Assembly (NCBI GenBank): GCA_019421345.1
Contig: JAHZFL010000002.1
Coordinates: 6,727-70,726, forward strand
Reading direction: 5' to 3'
From: Roseburia sp.
GTDB taxonomy: Bacteria > Bacillota > Clostridia > Lachnospirales > Lachnospiraceae
Length of the DNA stretch: 64,000 nt
Under the pieces are notes generated by a model. The model was not told where the DNA came from. It searched no databases and saw only the letters and a program-made list of their open reading frames with translations. The translations under genes and the position numbers were made by a program. Positions 25,513 through 32,424 of the stretch are shown here, one piece after another (the stretch's first letter is position 1; every line of letters starts with the position of its first letter).

Positions 25513-25998
25513 TTATTTTTTGTGGTCATTTTCCTGTTTTCTCGTTCTGCTTTTCTTTTTTTCCGTGATCTGTTCCGTGATGTCTGCTGTCTCCGGCGCT
25601 TTCGCTTCCTTAGGCTCTGCTGCTGTCTCCGGCACTTTTACTTCCTTAGGCTCTGCTGCTGTCTCCGGCGCTTTTACTTCCTTAGGCTCTGCCTTCGCGC
25701 TGTCCTTTTTCAGTCTGCCCGCGCTTCTTTCCACCATCCGCCGAATCTCCTCGCACGGCGATGCAATCACACCGGAGGACGCCAGAATATGACGATTCTT
25801 TGTACAGATGTCAGTTGCCGCCTCAACGGCTGCGTTCACATCCGAGACAGCTCCCTCAACGATGATCGTTACCAGTCTTCCTCCAAGCTTACGCTCCCAT
25901 GTGACAAGAGAAACGTCTGACGCCTTGCACATCGCGTCTAAGGAATCAACTGCGGCAACAACGCCGGAAACCTCGATCAACCCATATGAGCTCCCCAT
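25513..25998 (-). CDS. BMC-H shell protein with a repetitive C-terminal tail
   Basis: A 161-residue protein. Residues 1-95 form one BMC domain (GLIEVSGVVAAVDSLDAM, LGGRLVTIIVEGAVSDV). Residues about 96-145 are three 12-residue repeats of the type AEPKEVKAPETA, and the end is strongly basic (KKKSRTRKQENDHKK). PduK-type shell proteins also carry C-terminal extensions, but I see no Fe-S cysteines here. The tail may bind cargo, nucleic acid or partner shells; its function is unknown. It sits between two BMC-H genes with 4- and 12-base gaps. The ribosome site is weak. Confidence 0.88.
   Translation of the reverse strand: MGSSYGLIEVSGVVAAVDSLDAMCKASDVSLVTWERKLGGRLVTIIVEGAVSDVNAAVEAATDICTKNRHILASSGVIASPCEEIRRMVERSAGRLKKDSAKAEPKEVKAPETAAEPKEVKVPETAAEPKEAKAPETADITEQITEKKKSRTRKQENDHKK
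25586..25693. repeat. Three tandem 36-bp repeats coding the shell-protein tail
   Basis: Exact 36-bp units at 25586-25621, 25622-25657 and 25658-25693, with only a few base differences. In frame they give a 12-residue Pro/Glu/Ala/Lys unit. Copy number could change by slippage without breaking the frame. Confidence 0.9.
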
Positions 25999-26001
25999 AG
26001 C

Positions 26002-26289
26002 TTATTTGCCCTGCGGGAATCCCGGAAGGATCTTCTCCACATCCGTGTGCGGTCTCGGAATGACATGCTGTGCCACAAGCTCTCCGAGACGGCTTGCCGC
26101 TGCCGCACCGGATTCCACGGATGCCTTCACTGCTCCGACATCGCCGCGCACCATAACAGTGACAAGTCCCGATCCGATCTTTTCTGTTCCAACCAAAGAT
26201 ACCTCCGCCGACTTTGTCATTGCGTCCGCTGCCTCGATCGCTGCCGTAAGTCCTCTTGTCTCTACCATTCCCAATGCTTCCTGTGCCAT
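26002..26289 (-). CDS. BMC-H shell protein, PduA/PduJ type
   Basis: A 95-residue single-BMC-domain hexamer-forming protein, very like the one at 25222-25500 (identical first 22 residues, same GTEKIGSGLVT and AQHVIPRPHTDVE segments). It differs mainly at AMTKSAEVS and in a slightly longer C-terminus. Two near-identical facet proteins are common in BMC loci. ATG follows AGAGAGGAAGTAAA. Confidence 0.95.
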   Translation of the reverse strand: MAQEALGMVETRGLTAAIEAADAMTKSAEVSLVGTEKIGSGLVTVMVRGDVGAVKASVESGAAAASRLGELVAQHVIPRPHTDVEKILPGFPQGK

Positions 26290-26336
26290 TTTACTTCCTC
26301 TCTTTCTGCCTTTTCCCGGCTTGCAAATTTTATTTT

Positions 26337-26654
26337 TTAGTCTACGTCAAATGCGCAGATGCCAAGCATTTTTAATGTATCCTGTGACGGTCTTGGAATA
26401 ATGTGGCTCTGTACCACTCCCGTCAGCGATTCCGCCATTGCCCTTCCTGCCTCCACCGCTTCCGTCACGTCCTCCACGCTTCCGCGGAACTTAATGGTTA
26501 CCAGCAGCGGCACCGGCAGTGCATCCGCGTTCGCAGGCTTATTTTTGTCAAACGGCTCAAGCGTCACATCTGCCGCCTTACATCCGGCATCTGCCGCTAG
26601 AAAGGCGGTACACAGACCAAACACCTCCAGAATCCCTACTGCTCTTTCATCCAT
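26337..26654 (-). CDS. BMC-H shell protein with an extended loop
   Basis: A 105-residue single-BMC-domain protein: AVGILEVFGLCTAFLAAD, VPLLVTIKFRGSVEDV, VVQSHIIPRPSQD. Compared with the other two hexamer proteins it has about ten extra residues between strands (PFDKNKPANADALP), which could alter the pore or hexamer edge, and two cysteines near the first helix. It is more divergent than the other shell proteins. ATG follows AGGAGGAAGCTAAG; the alcohol dehydrogenase gene is 28 bases upstream. Confidence 0.9.
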   Translation of the reverse strand: MDERAVGILEVFGLCTAFLAADAGCKAADVTLEPFDKNKPANADALPVPLLVTIKFRGSVEDVTEAVEAGRAMAESLTGVVQSHIIPRPSQDTLKMLGICAFDVD

Positions 26655-26682
26655 CTTAGCTTCCTCCTTCTTTTTGCCTCAC

Positions 26683-27885
26683 CTAGTCAGGCAAAACGGC
26701 AATCTTTAAGCCTGTCATCGCAAGATTCTTCTGATATGCCTCATTGATCCTGCTAAGCGGATATTTATCGGTAATCAGCTCTGCAATCGGAAGTCCGATC
26801 GCCTTTGCGCTCTTTAAAAAGTCGAAGGTGGTCGCATAGTCTCTCAGCGTATAAACCCAGCTTCCGACTGTCGTAATCTCCTTTGCGCAAATATCAAAAT
26901 GCGGGTTGATCGTCGCATCTCCGCCATTGATGAAAAATCCAAGCTCACAAAGTCCGCCACCGTTTCGGATAAATTTATAGATATTGCTGTGTCCTGCCGG
27001 AGAACCGGTGCACTGGAACGCGAAATCCGCCAGATGACCGTCAAACTGCTTTTTGATTCCCTCCGCCATTTCCTCTGCCCCGTGAAAATCGTTAAAATTG
27101 ACGCTGCCGGACGCACCGAGACGCTTTGCAAAGGAGAGCCTTCCCTCATTTCCGTCCACCGCAACGATATTCCCGATCCCCATCGTCTTTAAGATCGCGA
27201 TGCAGATCAATCCGATCGGTCCGCAGCCCTGCACGACAACCCGGCTGTTAAATCTTAAAATTCCCGTTGTCTTTGCCCGCTCGACTGCATGGATGAGAAC
27301 GGCGCACGGCTCGATCAAAATACGGGAATCCAGATCAAGCTCGCTGACATTAAAGAACGTCGAACCGCCTCTGATCAATATGTAATCCGCAAACCATCCG
27401 TTTAAGTGCACCTCGTCATCCGGCAGCAATCCGTAGACGTCTGCACCCCCGACATTCTGCTTGTTTAAATCAAACATCGTGATGTCGGGATTGTCTTTAA
27501 AGATCATACAGGTTACGATTTTATCGCCTACCCTCACCGGCTTTCCGGCGCTGTCTCTTGTGACATTCTTTCCCATTTTCACGATCTCGCCCGTCCCCTC
27601 ATGTCCGAGCGCTACCGGAATCAGTCCGAATGGATCGCGCTTAAACTCGTGCGCGTCTGTTCCGCAAATGCCGCATCCCTCTACCCTGACGAGAATATCG
27701 TCATCGCCGACTTCCGGCATCGGATATTCCCGAATCTCAAAATGCTCCAAGGATGTGAGCATCGCAACATGCGCCGTCTTTGGAATCTCACCCGTTCCAA
27801 CGGAAGTCTGATATGACGCAGTTCCCGAAAGATTATCCAGCACCTGCTTTACAATTTCTTCCACACAAGAAGCATTTACTTCCAT
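26683..27885 (-). CDS. Zinc-type (MDR) alcohol dehydrogenase with encapsulation peptide
   Basis: A 400-residue medium-chain dehydrogenase. Catalytic zinc segments GCGICGTDAHEF and LGHEGTGEI are present; the four-cysteine structural-zinc loop is absent. The NAD-binding region is VVVQGCGPIGLICIAI. The first 20 residues (VEEIVKQVLDNL) form an amphipathic helix and are joined to the enzyme by a loose linker, as in BMC cargo. It takes the place of the iron-type PduQ and should reduce propionaldehyde to propanol, regenerating NAD+; with no fucO in the window it might also reduce lactaldehyde to 1,2-propanediol (inference). ATG follows GGAGGTGAAGTGGC. Confidence 0.88.
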   Translation of the reverse strand: MEVNASCVEEIVKQVLDNLSGTASYQTSVGTGEIPKTAHVAMLTSLEHFEIREYPMPEVGDDDILVRVEGCGICGTDAHEFKRDPFGLIPVALGHEGTGEIVKMGKNVTRDSAGKPVRVGDKIVTCMIFKDNPDITMFDLNKQNVGGADVYGLLPDDEVHLNGWFADYILIRGGSTFFNVSELDLDSRILIEPCAVLIHAVERAKTTGILRFNSRVVVQGCGPIGLICIAILKTMGIGNIVAVDGNEGRLSFAKRLGASGSVNFNDFHGAEEMAEGIKKQFDGHLADFAFQCTGSPAGHSNIYKFIRNGGGLCELGFFINGGDATINPHFDICAKEITTVGSWVYTLRDYATTFDFLKSAKAIGLPIAELITDKYPLSRINEAYQKNLAMTGLKIAVLPD

Positions 27886-27920
27886 GCCACTTCACCTCCA
27901 CATTTTCTTTCTGTCATATT

Positions 27921-29306
27921 CTAGCGGATACACAAGCTGTCTGACATCGTACAGCGTCTGCGCTTCGTAAACGTCGATGCACTCGTTAAGCCCTCTCCGG
28001 TGCGGCTTGCGATCGTAAAGGTCGCAAAGCCTTCTCCGCCAAAGCCAAGCGCCGCATAGGACGGACCGTTCTTTACAAGGATCGCCGTGTCCATCGCTCT
28101 TGCATATTCTGTGATACGGTCCACATTCTTGGAATGTATGTGTGCGGAATGACGGTTTCCGTGCTCCAGCCAGACTGCCAGCTCTACTGCTTCCCGAAAA
28201 TCTCTTGCACGCACGATGCCGAGGATCGGCATCATCAGCTCCTCTTTGATCAGCGGATGTTCCTTGTTTCCCTCAAAGATGATGCAGCGGATATTATCGG
28301 GAACTGTCACGCCTACCATTGCAAGCAGCGCCTTTGCACTCCTTCCGACACATTTGCGGTTTAGCGCGCCCTTTTCGTTCATAACCGTGGCGATCAGTCT
28401 CTGCTGTACCTCCTCCGAAGCCAGATAACAGCCCTGCTCCTGTGTCATATAATGCATCAGTTCATCACAGATTGCGTCTACCGCAACGACCTCCTTCTCC
28501 GCAATACATGGAAGATTGTTGTCGAACGTGCATCCGTTTATAATATCCTCCGCCGCCTTGCGGATGTCAGCCGTCTCATCGACGAGCGCCGGAGGATTGC
28601 CTGCCCCCGCACCGATGCCCCGCTTGCCGCTGGATAAGACGGCTGTCACAACGCCCGGTCCTCCGGTTGCAACGAGAAGCGGTATATCCTTATGCTTCAT
28701 CATCACATCACTTGTCGCAAGCGTCGGCTCGCTGACCGTGCACGCGATGTTGTCCGGTCCGCCCGCCTCAAGCGATGCCTCATTTAACAGATTAACCGCG
28801 CAGATGGAGGTGCGGATTGCCTGCGGATGCGGATTAAACACGACTGTGTTTCCGCCCGCCAGCATTCCCATCGTGTTGCAGAGTACGGTCTCACTCGGAT
28901 TGGTGCAAGGGGTGATCGCGCCGATAACCCCAAACGGTCCCATCTCAACAAGCGTCAAGCCTCTGTCGCCCGACCATGCCGTCGTCATAATATCCTCTGT
29001 GCCCGGCGTCTTTTCCGCCACGAGCAGATGCTTTAAAATCTTGTCTCCGACATTTCCCATGCCGGTCTCCTCAACACCCATGCGTGCCAGCGTCTCGGCA
29101 TTCTCCTTAATCTTTTCACGCATCCTTGTGATGATCTTCTCTCTCTGATCCATCGACATGACGCGTATCTGCCTTTGCGCTTCCTTTGCCTTTTCAATCG
29201 CCGTATTCATATCAGAAAACACGCCGTGCATGCCGCCCGTGCCGGCACTTAGCTGCATCTTTGCCATAACCTCCCCGACGATATTTCTGATCTGGCTCTC
29301 TGTCAT
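27921..29306 (-). CDS. pduP: CoA-acylating propionaldehyde dehydrogenase, PduP type
   Basis: A 461-residue aldehyde dehydrogenase that oxidises propionaldehyde to propionyl-CoA with NAD+. The catalytic cysteine is in NNLPCIAEKE, with GAGNPPALVDE upstream and the EMGPFGVIGAITPCTNP segment of the acylating family. Residues 1-18 (TESQIRNIVGEVMAKM) are a classic encapsulation helix. I start at ATG 29306, which overlaps the upstream TGA (ATGA); a TTG two codons earlier, with AAAGGA upstream, is an alternative. Confidence 0.94.
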   Translation of the reverse strand: MTESQIRNIVGEVMAKMQLSAGTGGMHGVFSDMNTAIEKAKEAQRQIRVMSMDQREKIITRMREKIKENAETLARMGVEETGMGNVGDKILKHLLVAEKTPGTEDIMTTAWSGDRGLTLVEMGPFGVIGAITPCTNPSETVLCNTMGMLAGGNTVVFNPHPQAIRTSICAVNLLNEASLEAGGPDNIACTVSEPTLATSDVMMKHKDIPLLVATGGPGVVTAVLSSGKRGIGAGAGNPPALVDETADIRKAAEDIINGCTFDNNLPCIAEKEVVAVDAICDELMHYMTQEQGCYLASEEVQQRLIATVMNEKGALNRKCVGRSAKALLAMVGVTVPDNIRCIIFEGNKEHPLIKEELMMPILGIVRARDFREAVELAVWLEHGNRHSAHIHSKNVDRITEYARAMDTAILVKNGPSYAALGFGGEGFATFTIASRTGEGLTSASTFTKRRRCTMSDSLCIR

Positions 29307-29782
29307 TTCCAAGCTATCACATCCTTTAATTTATTTTTTGCATACCTGCCAAGCAGAGTATCCTGCTCGGCTGTTCCGCCGCTGACGCCAATCGCTCCTA
29401 TCATCACATCCCCCAGATAAAGAGGTTCACCGCCGCCAAAAATAACAATTTTTCCGTCGTTGGTATTCTGGATGCCATACAATTCTCCGCCCGGCGCCGC
29501 AAGAGCCGCGAGCCGGTCGGTGGGCATCTGAAATGCCACTGCCGTATAGGTTTTATTTAACGCCACATCGTAGCTGCCAATATATGCGCCGTCCATACAA
29601 TGTACCGCCACCGGTCTGCCGGAGGCATCCGATACTGCAATGACGGCATGGACGCCAAGCTCCTGCGCCTTTGCTTCTGTCTGCGCAATCAGCCCGGTTG
29701 CCAGCTTTAAACTCATCGCAACCCCTGTGCCAAGCTCGTTGAGCACCCTTCGCACTATGACTTCCATTTCCTGCTGTTTCAT
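29303..29782 (-). CDS. PduO C-terminal domain protein (GlcG/HbpS family)
   Basis: A 159-residue protein of the GlcG/HbpS family, the domain found at the C-terminus of PduO, here without the cobalamin adenosyltransferase half. That fits a compartment that uses no B12. The first 18 residues (EMEVIVRRVLNEL) look like an encapsulation helix. The core shows AVSDASGRPVAVHCMDGA and GGGEPLYLGDVMIGAIGVSGG. The domain has been linked to heme binding; its compartment role is unclear. ATG follows GGAGATTTTT. Its stop overlaps the pduP start. Confidence 0.88.
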   Translation of the reverse strand: MKQQEMEVIVRRVLNELGTGVAMSLKLATGLIAQTEAKAQELGVHAVIAVSDASGRPVAVHCMDGAYIGSYDVALNKTYTAVAFQMPTDRLAALAAPGGELYGIQNTNDGKIVIFGGGEPLYLGDVMIGAIGVSGGTAEQDTLLGRYAKNKLKDVIAWK

Positions 29783-29848
29783 AAAAATCTCCATTCCAAA
29801 GCGATCTGAATTTGTGAGACCTCGGCGCAAAGCTCCCGGCTGAAGCTC

Positions 29849-30727
29849 CTATTTCATCTCGGCGATCACTCTCTTTACAATCTCGGCGATCATCGCAGCA
29901 TCCACCGTTCCGTTTGTATTGGAGGTGTTTGTATTGGTATGTACGCTCTCACTGCCGCAGTCACAGCCGAAATTATATTCATAGCCCGGCATATTCTTAT
30001 ATTCCTCTGTCCCGCAGGCAGTGCAGTTATGGCAATTGTCTCCGTCCTTGTTTAAGCAGATGTTTGCCGGATGCTTGCCCGGAAGTCCGAATTTGCGGCG
30101 GATCTCATAGAGCTTTTTGATATTAGCCTTATCAAACTCCTTTGGTCCTCCAAGCATTTTGGACTTATAGAGAAGCTCCGCGTAAAACTCAAGTCCCTCC
30201 ATTTTGTGGTAAGCTGCCAGAAGATCGGTGCTCCATGCCAATGCCCCGTGGTTCTCCAGCAAAACCGCATCAAAGTACGGAAGATATTTCTCCAGATTGT
30301 CCGGAATCTCCATCGTAGAAGGAGTGCCGTACTCTGCGATCGGTACACAGCCAAGTGAGATGACTGCCTCCGGCATGATCGGCTGTGTCAGCGGGATGCC
30401 GGCGATCGCAAACGCCGTTGCATAGGTCGGGTGTGCATGTACCACCGAACCAATGTCGGGACGCTTCTGATAAACACGCATATGCATCTTAATCTCTGAG
30501 GACGGCTTAAAGCCTTTATTTGCCTGAATCACGTCTCCGTTCTCATCTACCTTACAGATATACTCCGGCGTCATAAAGCCCTTTGATACGCCTGTCGGCG
30601 TGCACAAAAACTCATGATCGTTCAGCTTCACAGAGATGTTTCCGTCGTTGGCTGCCACCATGTTGCGGTTATAGATTCTTCTGCCAATCTCACAAATCTG
30701 TTTTTTGATTTCCATTTCATTTACCAT
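29849..30727 (-). CDS. fucA: L-fuculose-1-phosphate aldolase (class II) with C-terminal encapsulation peptide
   Basis: A 292-residue zinc aldolase that splits L-fuculose-1-phosphate into dihydroxyacetone phosphate and L-lactaldehyde. Zinc ligands H97 and H99 (HAHP) and H160 (ENHGAL), catalytic E78 in KPSSEIK. Beyond the usual 215-residue enzyme there is a tail: a Cys-rich stretch at 224-257 with CxxCxxC (C232, C235, C238) plus C224, C255 and C257, a Thr/Asn linker, and a terminal helix at 276-292 (DAAMIAEIVKRVIAEMK) that looks like an encapsulation peptide. Encapsulated aldolases are known from fucose/rhamnose compartments such as that of Clostridium phytofermentans. ATG follows AGGAGGAACGATACT. 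Confidence 0.93.
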   Translation of the reverse strand: MVNEMEIKKQICEIGRRIYNRNMVAANDGNISVKLNDHEFLCTPTGVSKGFMTPEYICKVDENGDVIQANKGFKPSSEIKMHMRVYQKRPDIGSVVHAHPTYATAFAIAGIPLTQPIMPEAVISLGCVPIAEYGTPSTMEIPDNLEKYLPYFDAVLLENHGALAWSTDLLAAYHKMEGLEFYAELLYKSKMLGGPKEFDKANIKKLYEIRRKFGLPGKHPANICLNKDGDNCHNCTACGTEEYKNMPGYEYNFGCDCGSESVHTNTNTSNTNGTVDAAMIAEIVKRVIAEMK

Positions 30728-30798
30728 AGTATCGTTCCTCCTGAAAAATATGTGTCTTTATTTTGATTGCCGTTCTCTGACCAGAATAGTCCGAACGG

Positions 30799-31248
30799 CT
30801 ATTGCTCACCTGTTTTGTCGTCATCCTCCTGCAGATACGCAAGGATTTCAGCGACCCCGATCCCCTCTTTGGAATTTACATGAAAAATATGCTTGCAGCC
30901 TGCAATCTCAAGCCATCTGTCTGCCTGTGGAATATTGGCATTTGGCAGGTCGATCTTTGTCACGATCCCAATGCAATCACGGTTCGCCTGTGAAGTCACA
31001 TTCGGCGGAAACAGCGAATATGGCTCGTTTGCCGCCACAAGGATTCCCACAACGTCCGCTTCGTAGGTGTAGAGCGCCAATGCCTTTCCAAGCCTGTGGC
31101 TCTGTGCATATTCCCCCGGCGTATCGATCACGCTTTCATAATTTGACACATACTGTGTCTTATGATAATGGATCTCCTCACCCCGCAGCGCCTGTGTCAG
31201 CGTCGTCTTTCCCGCCTGACTTCTTCCCATCAAGATCAGCTTTTTCAT
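30799..31248 (-). CDS. eutP: EutP/PduV-type small GTPase of the microcompartment
   Basis: A 149-residue P-loop protein: G1 GRSQAGKTTL, DTPGEY, and TKIDLP (G4). EutP/PduV proteins are associated with BMC shells and compartment positioning; in some, acetate kinase activity has been reported, which could supply the kinase missing from this operon (inference). The start overlaps the PduU stop (ATGA), so it is translationally coupled; it lacks a strong ribosome site. A gap of 71 bases separates it from fucA. Confidence 0.88.
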   Translation of the reverse strand: MKKLILMGRSQAGKTTLTQALRGEEIHYHKTQYVSNYESVIDTPGEYAQSHRLGKALALYTYEADVVGILVAANEPYSLFPPNVTSQANRDCIGIVTKIDLPNANIPQADRWLEIAGCKHIFHVNSKEGIGVAEILAYLQEDDDKTGEQ

Positions 31249-31613
31249 GTCTTTGTGATGGGGCAGACCGTGTAACCTAATTTTTCTTCGACATAGTCAA
31301 GCATCGCCTCTGTCGCTGCCTCCGCCTCGCTGACAGTGCCTGTGAGAATGAGAGAACCGCTGAACCGATCCACAAATCCAAGCGTGATCCCGCTTGCTTT
31401 CATTGCAATATCCGCCATGATGATCGCCGTCTCGGAAGGAGTGACCGTCACAACGCCGATCGCACCCTTCTCATAGTCAAGCCGCGGATCTAAGCCAAGC
31501 TTTTCATAAAGTGTCTGATCAGGACTTGCGATAATGTGTGCCAGTGTCACCTGGCGCCCCGGAACACTCTCCTGTATGATTCTCATGCCATTGTCTATCG
31601 TTCTTACGTTCAA
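31245..31613 (-). CDS. pduU: BMC shell protein with permuted BMC domain, PduU/EutS type
   Basis: About 122 residues, a circularly permuted BMC domain. The N-terminal segment MRIIQESVPGRQVTLAHIIASP forms the small barrel that caps the hexamer pore in PduU. The start is not certain: I use the TTG at 31613, which has GGAGG eight bases upstream and follows the activase stop by four bases; a TTG five codons earlier would overlap the activase gene. The stop overlaps eutP. Confidence 0.9.
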   Translation of the reverse strand: MNVRTIDNGMRIIQESVPGRQVTLAHIIASPDQTLYEKLGLDPRLDYEKGAIGVVTVTPSETAIIMADIAMKASGITLGFVDRFSGSLILTGTVSEAEAATEAMLDYVEEKLGYTVCPITKT

Positions 31614-31617
31614 TGCC

Positions 31618-32412
31618 TCATCCTCCAATCCGGCATTCCAGCCGTGATACGCTCTCCACCGTCTTTTTTAACATCTGCATATGCTCTGTCTCCGGCGGCA
31701 GCAAATCCTTTAGGGCATACTCTCTGGAAAGCCTCTCATACTTATCCTGTCCCAGTCTGTGATACGGAAGAAGATGGATTTTCCTTACACCGCAAAGCTT
31801 ATCCGAAAATCGGGCGATCTGTGCGATTTCCTCCGGCGTATCGTTAAAGGTTGGTACGACCGGAACGCGGATCACCAGCTCCGTCATCCCGGATTCTGCG
31901 ATCTTCCTTGCATTCGCAAGCATCAGCTCGTTGCTTTTTCCGGTAAACTTCCTGTGCTTTTCGGGATTCATATGCTTAATATCAAGCAGGTATGTGTCAA
32001 GCCACGGCAGAAGCTGCGCGATCACCTCATAGGGCGCACAGCCCATACTCTCCATCGCCGTGCCGATCCCCCGCTCTTTTGCTGTCTGAAGCAGCGCCGC
32101 GGCAAACTTCGGCTGACAGAGGCTCTCCCCGCCGGAAAGCGTCAAGCCCCCGCCGCTTTTGCGATAGTAATTGCGATCCTTTTCAACCGTCTCCATGACT
32201 TCCTCTACCGTCACGTCCCTGCCCATAATCTTTGGCTTTCCGTCCACCAGCATCTTCTCTATCCCAAATTCCTGCGATTCGGGATTGCAGCACCAGAGAC
32301 ACCGCAGCACACAGCCCTTTAAAAATACGATCGTGCGGATGCCTGTTCCATCATGAATGGAATAGCGCTGAATATCAAAAATCCGTCCCTTTATATGTAA
32401 CAAATCATCCAT
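31618..32412 (-). CDS. Glycyl-radical enzyme activase (radical SAM) for the diol dehydratase
   Basis: A 264-residue radical SAM enzyme that installs the glycyl radical on the adjacent dehydratase. The cluster motif is GCVLRCLWC (C34, C38, C41), followed by LTLSGGE for SAM binding and LLDIKHMNP. Between the cluster motif and the SGGE segment there are no further cysteines, so the ferredoxin-like insert with extra Fe-S clusters found in many activases is absent. ATG at 32412 follows AAGAGGTGCTTGCC; a GTG three codons earlier is possible. It starts 12 bases after the dehydratase stop. Confidence 0.93.
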   Translation of the reverse strand: MDDLLHIKGRIFDIQRYSIHDGTGIRTIVFLKGCVLRCLWCCNPESQEFGIEKMLVDGKPKIMGRDVTVEEVMETVEKDRNYYRKSGGGLTLSGGESLCQPKFAAALLQTAKERGIGTAMESMGCAPYEVIAQLLPWLDTYLLDIKHMNPEKHRKFTGKSNELMLANARKIAESGMTELVIRVPVVPTFNDTPEEIAQIARFSDKLCGVRKIHLLPYHRLGQDKYERLSREYALKDLLPPETEHMQMLKKTVESVSRLECRIGG

Positions 32413-32424
32413 GGCAAGCACCTC

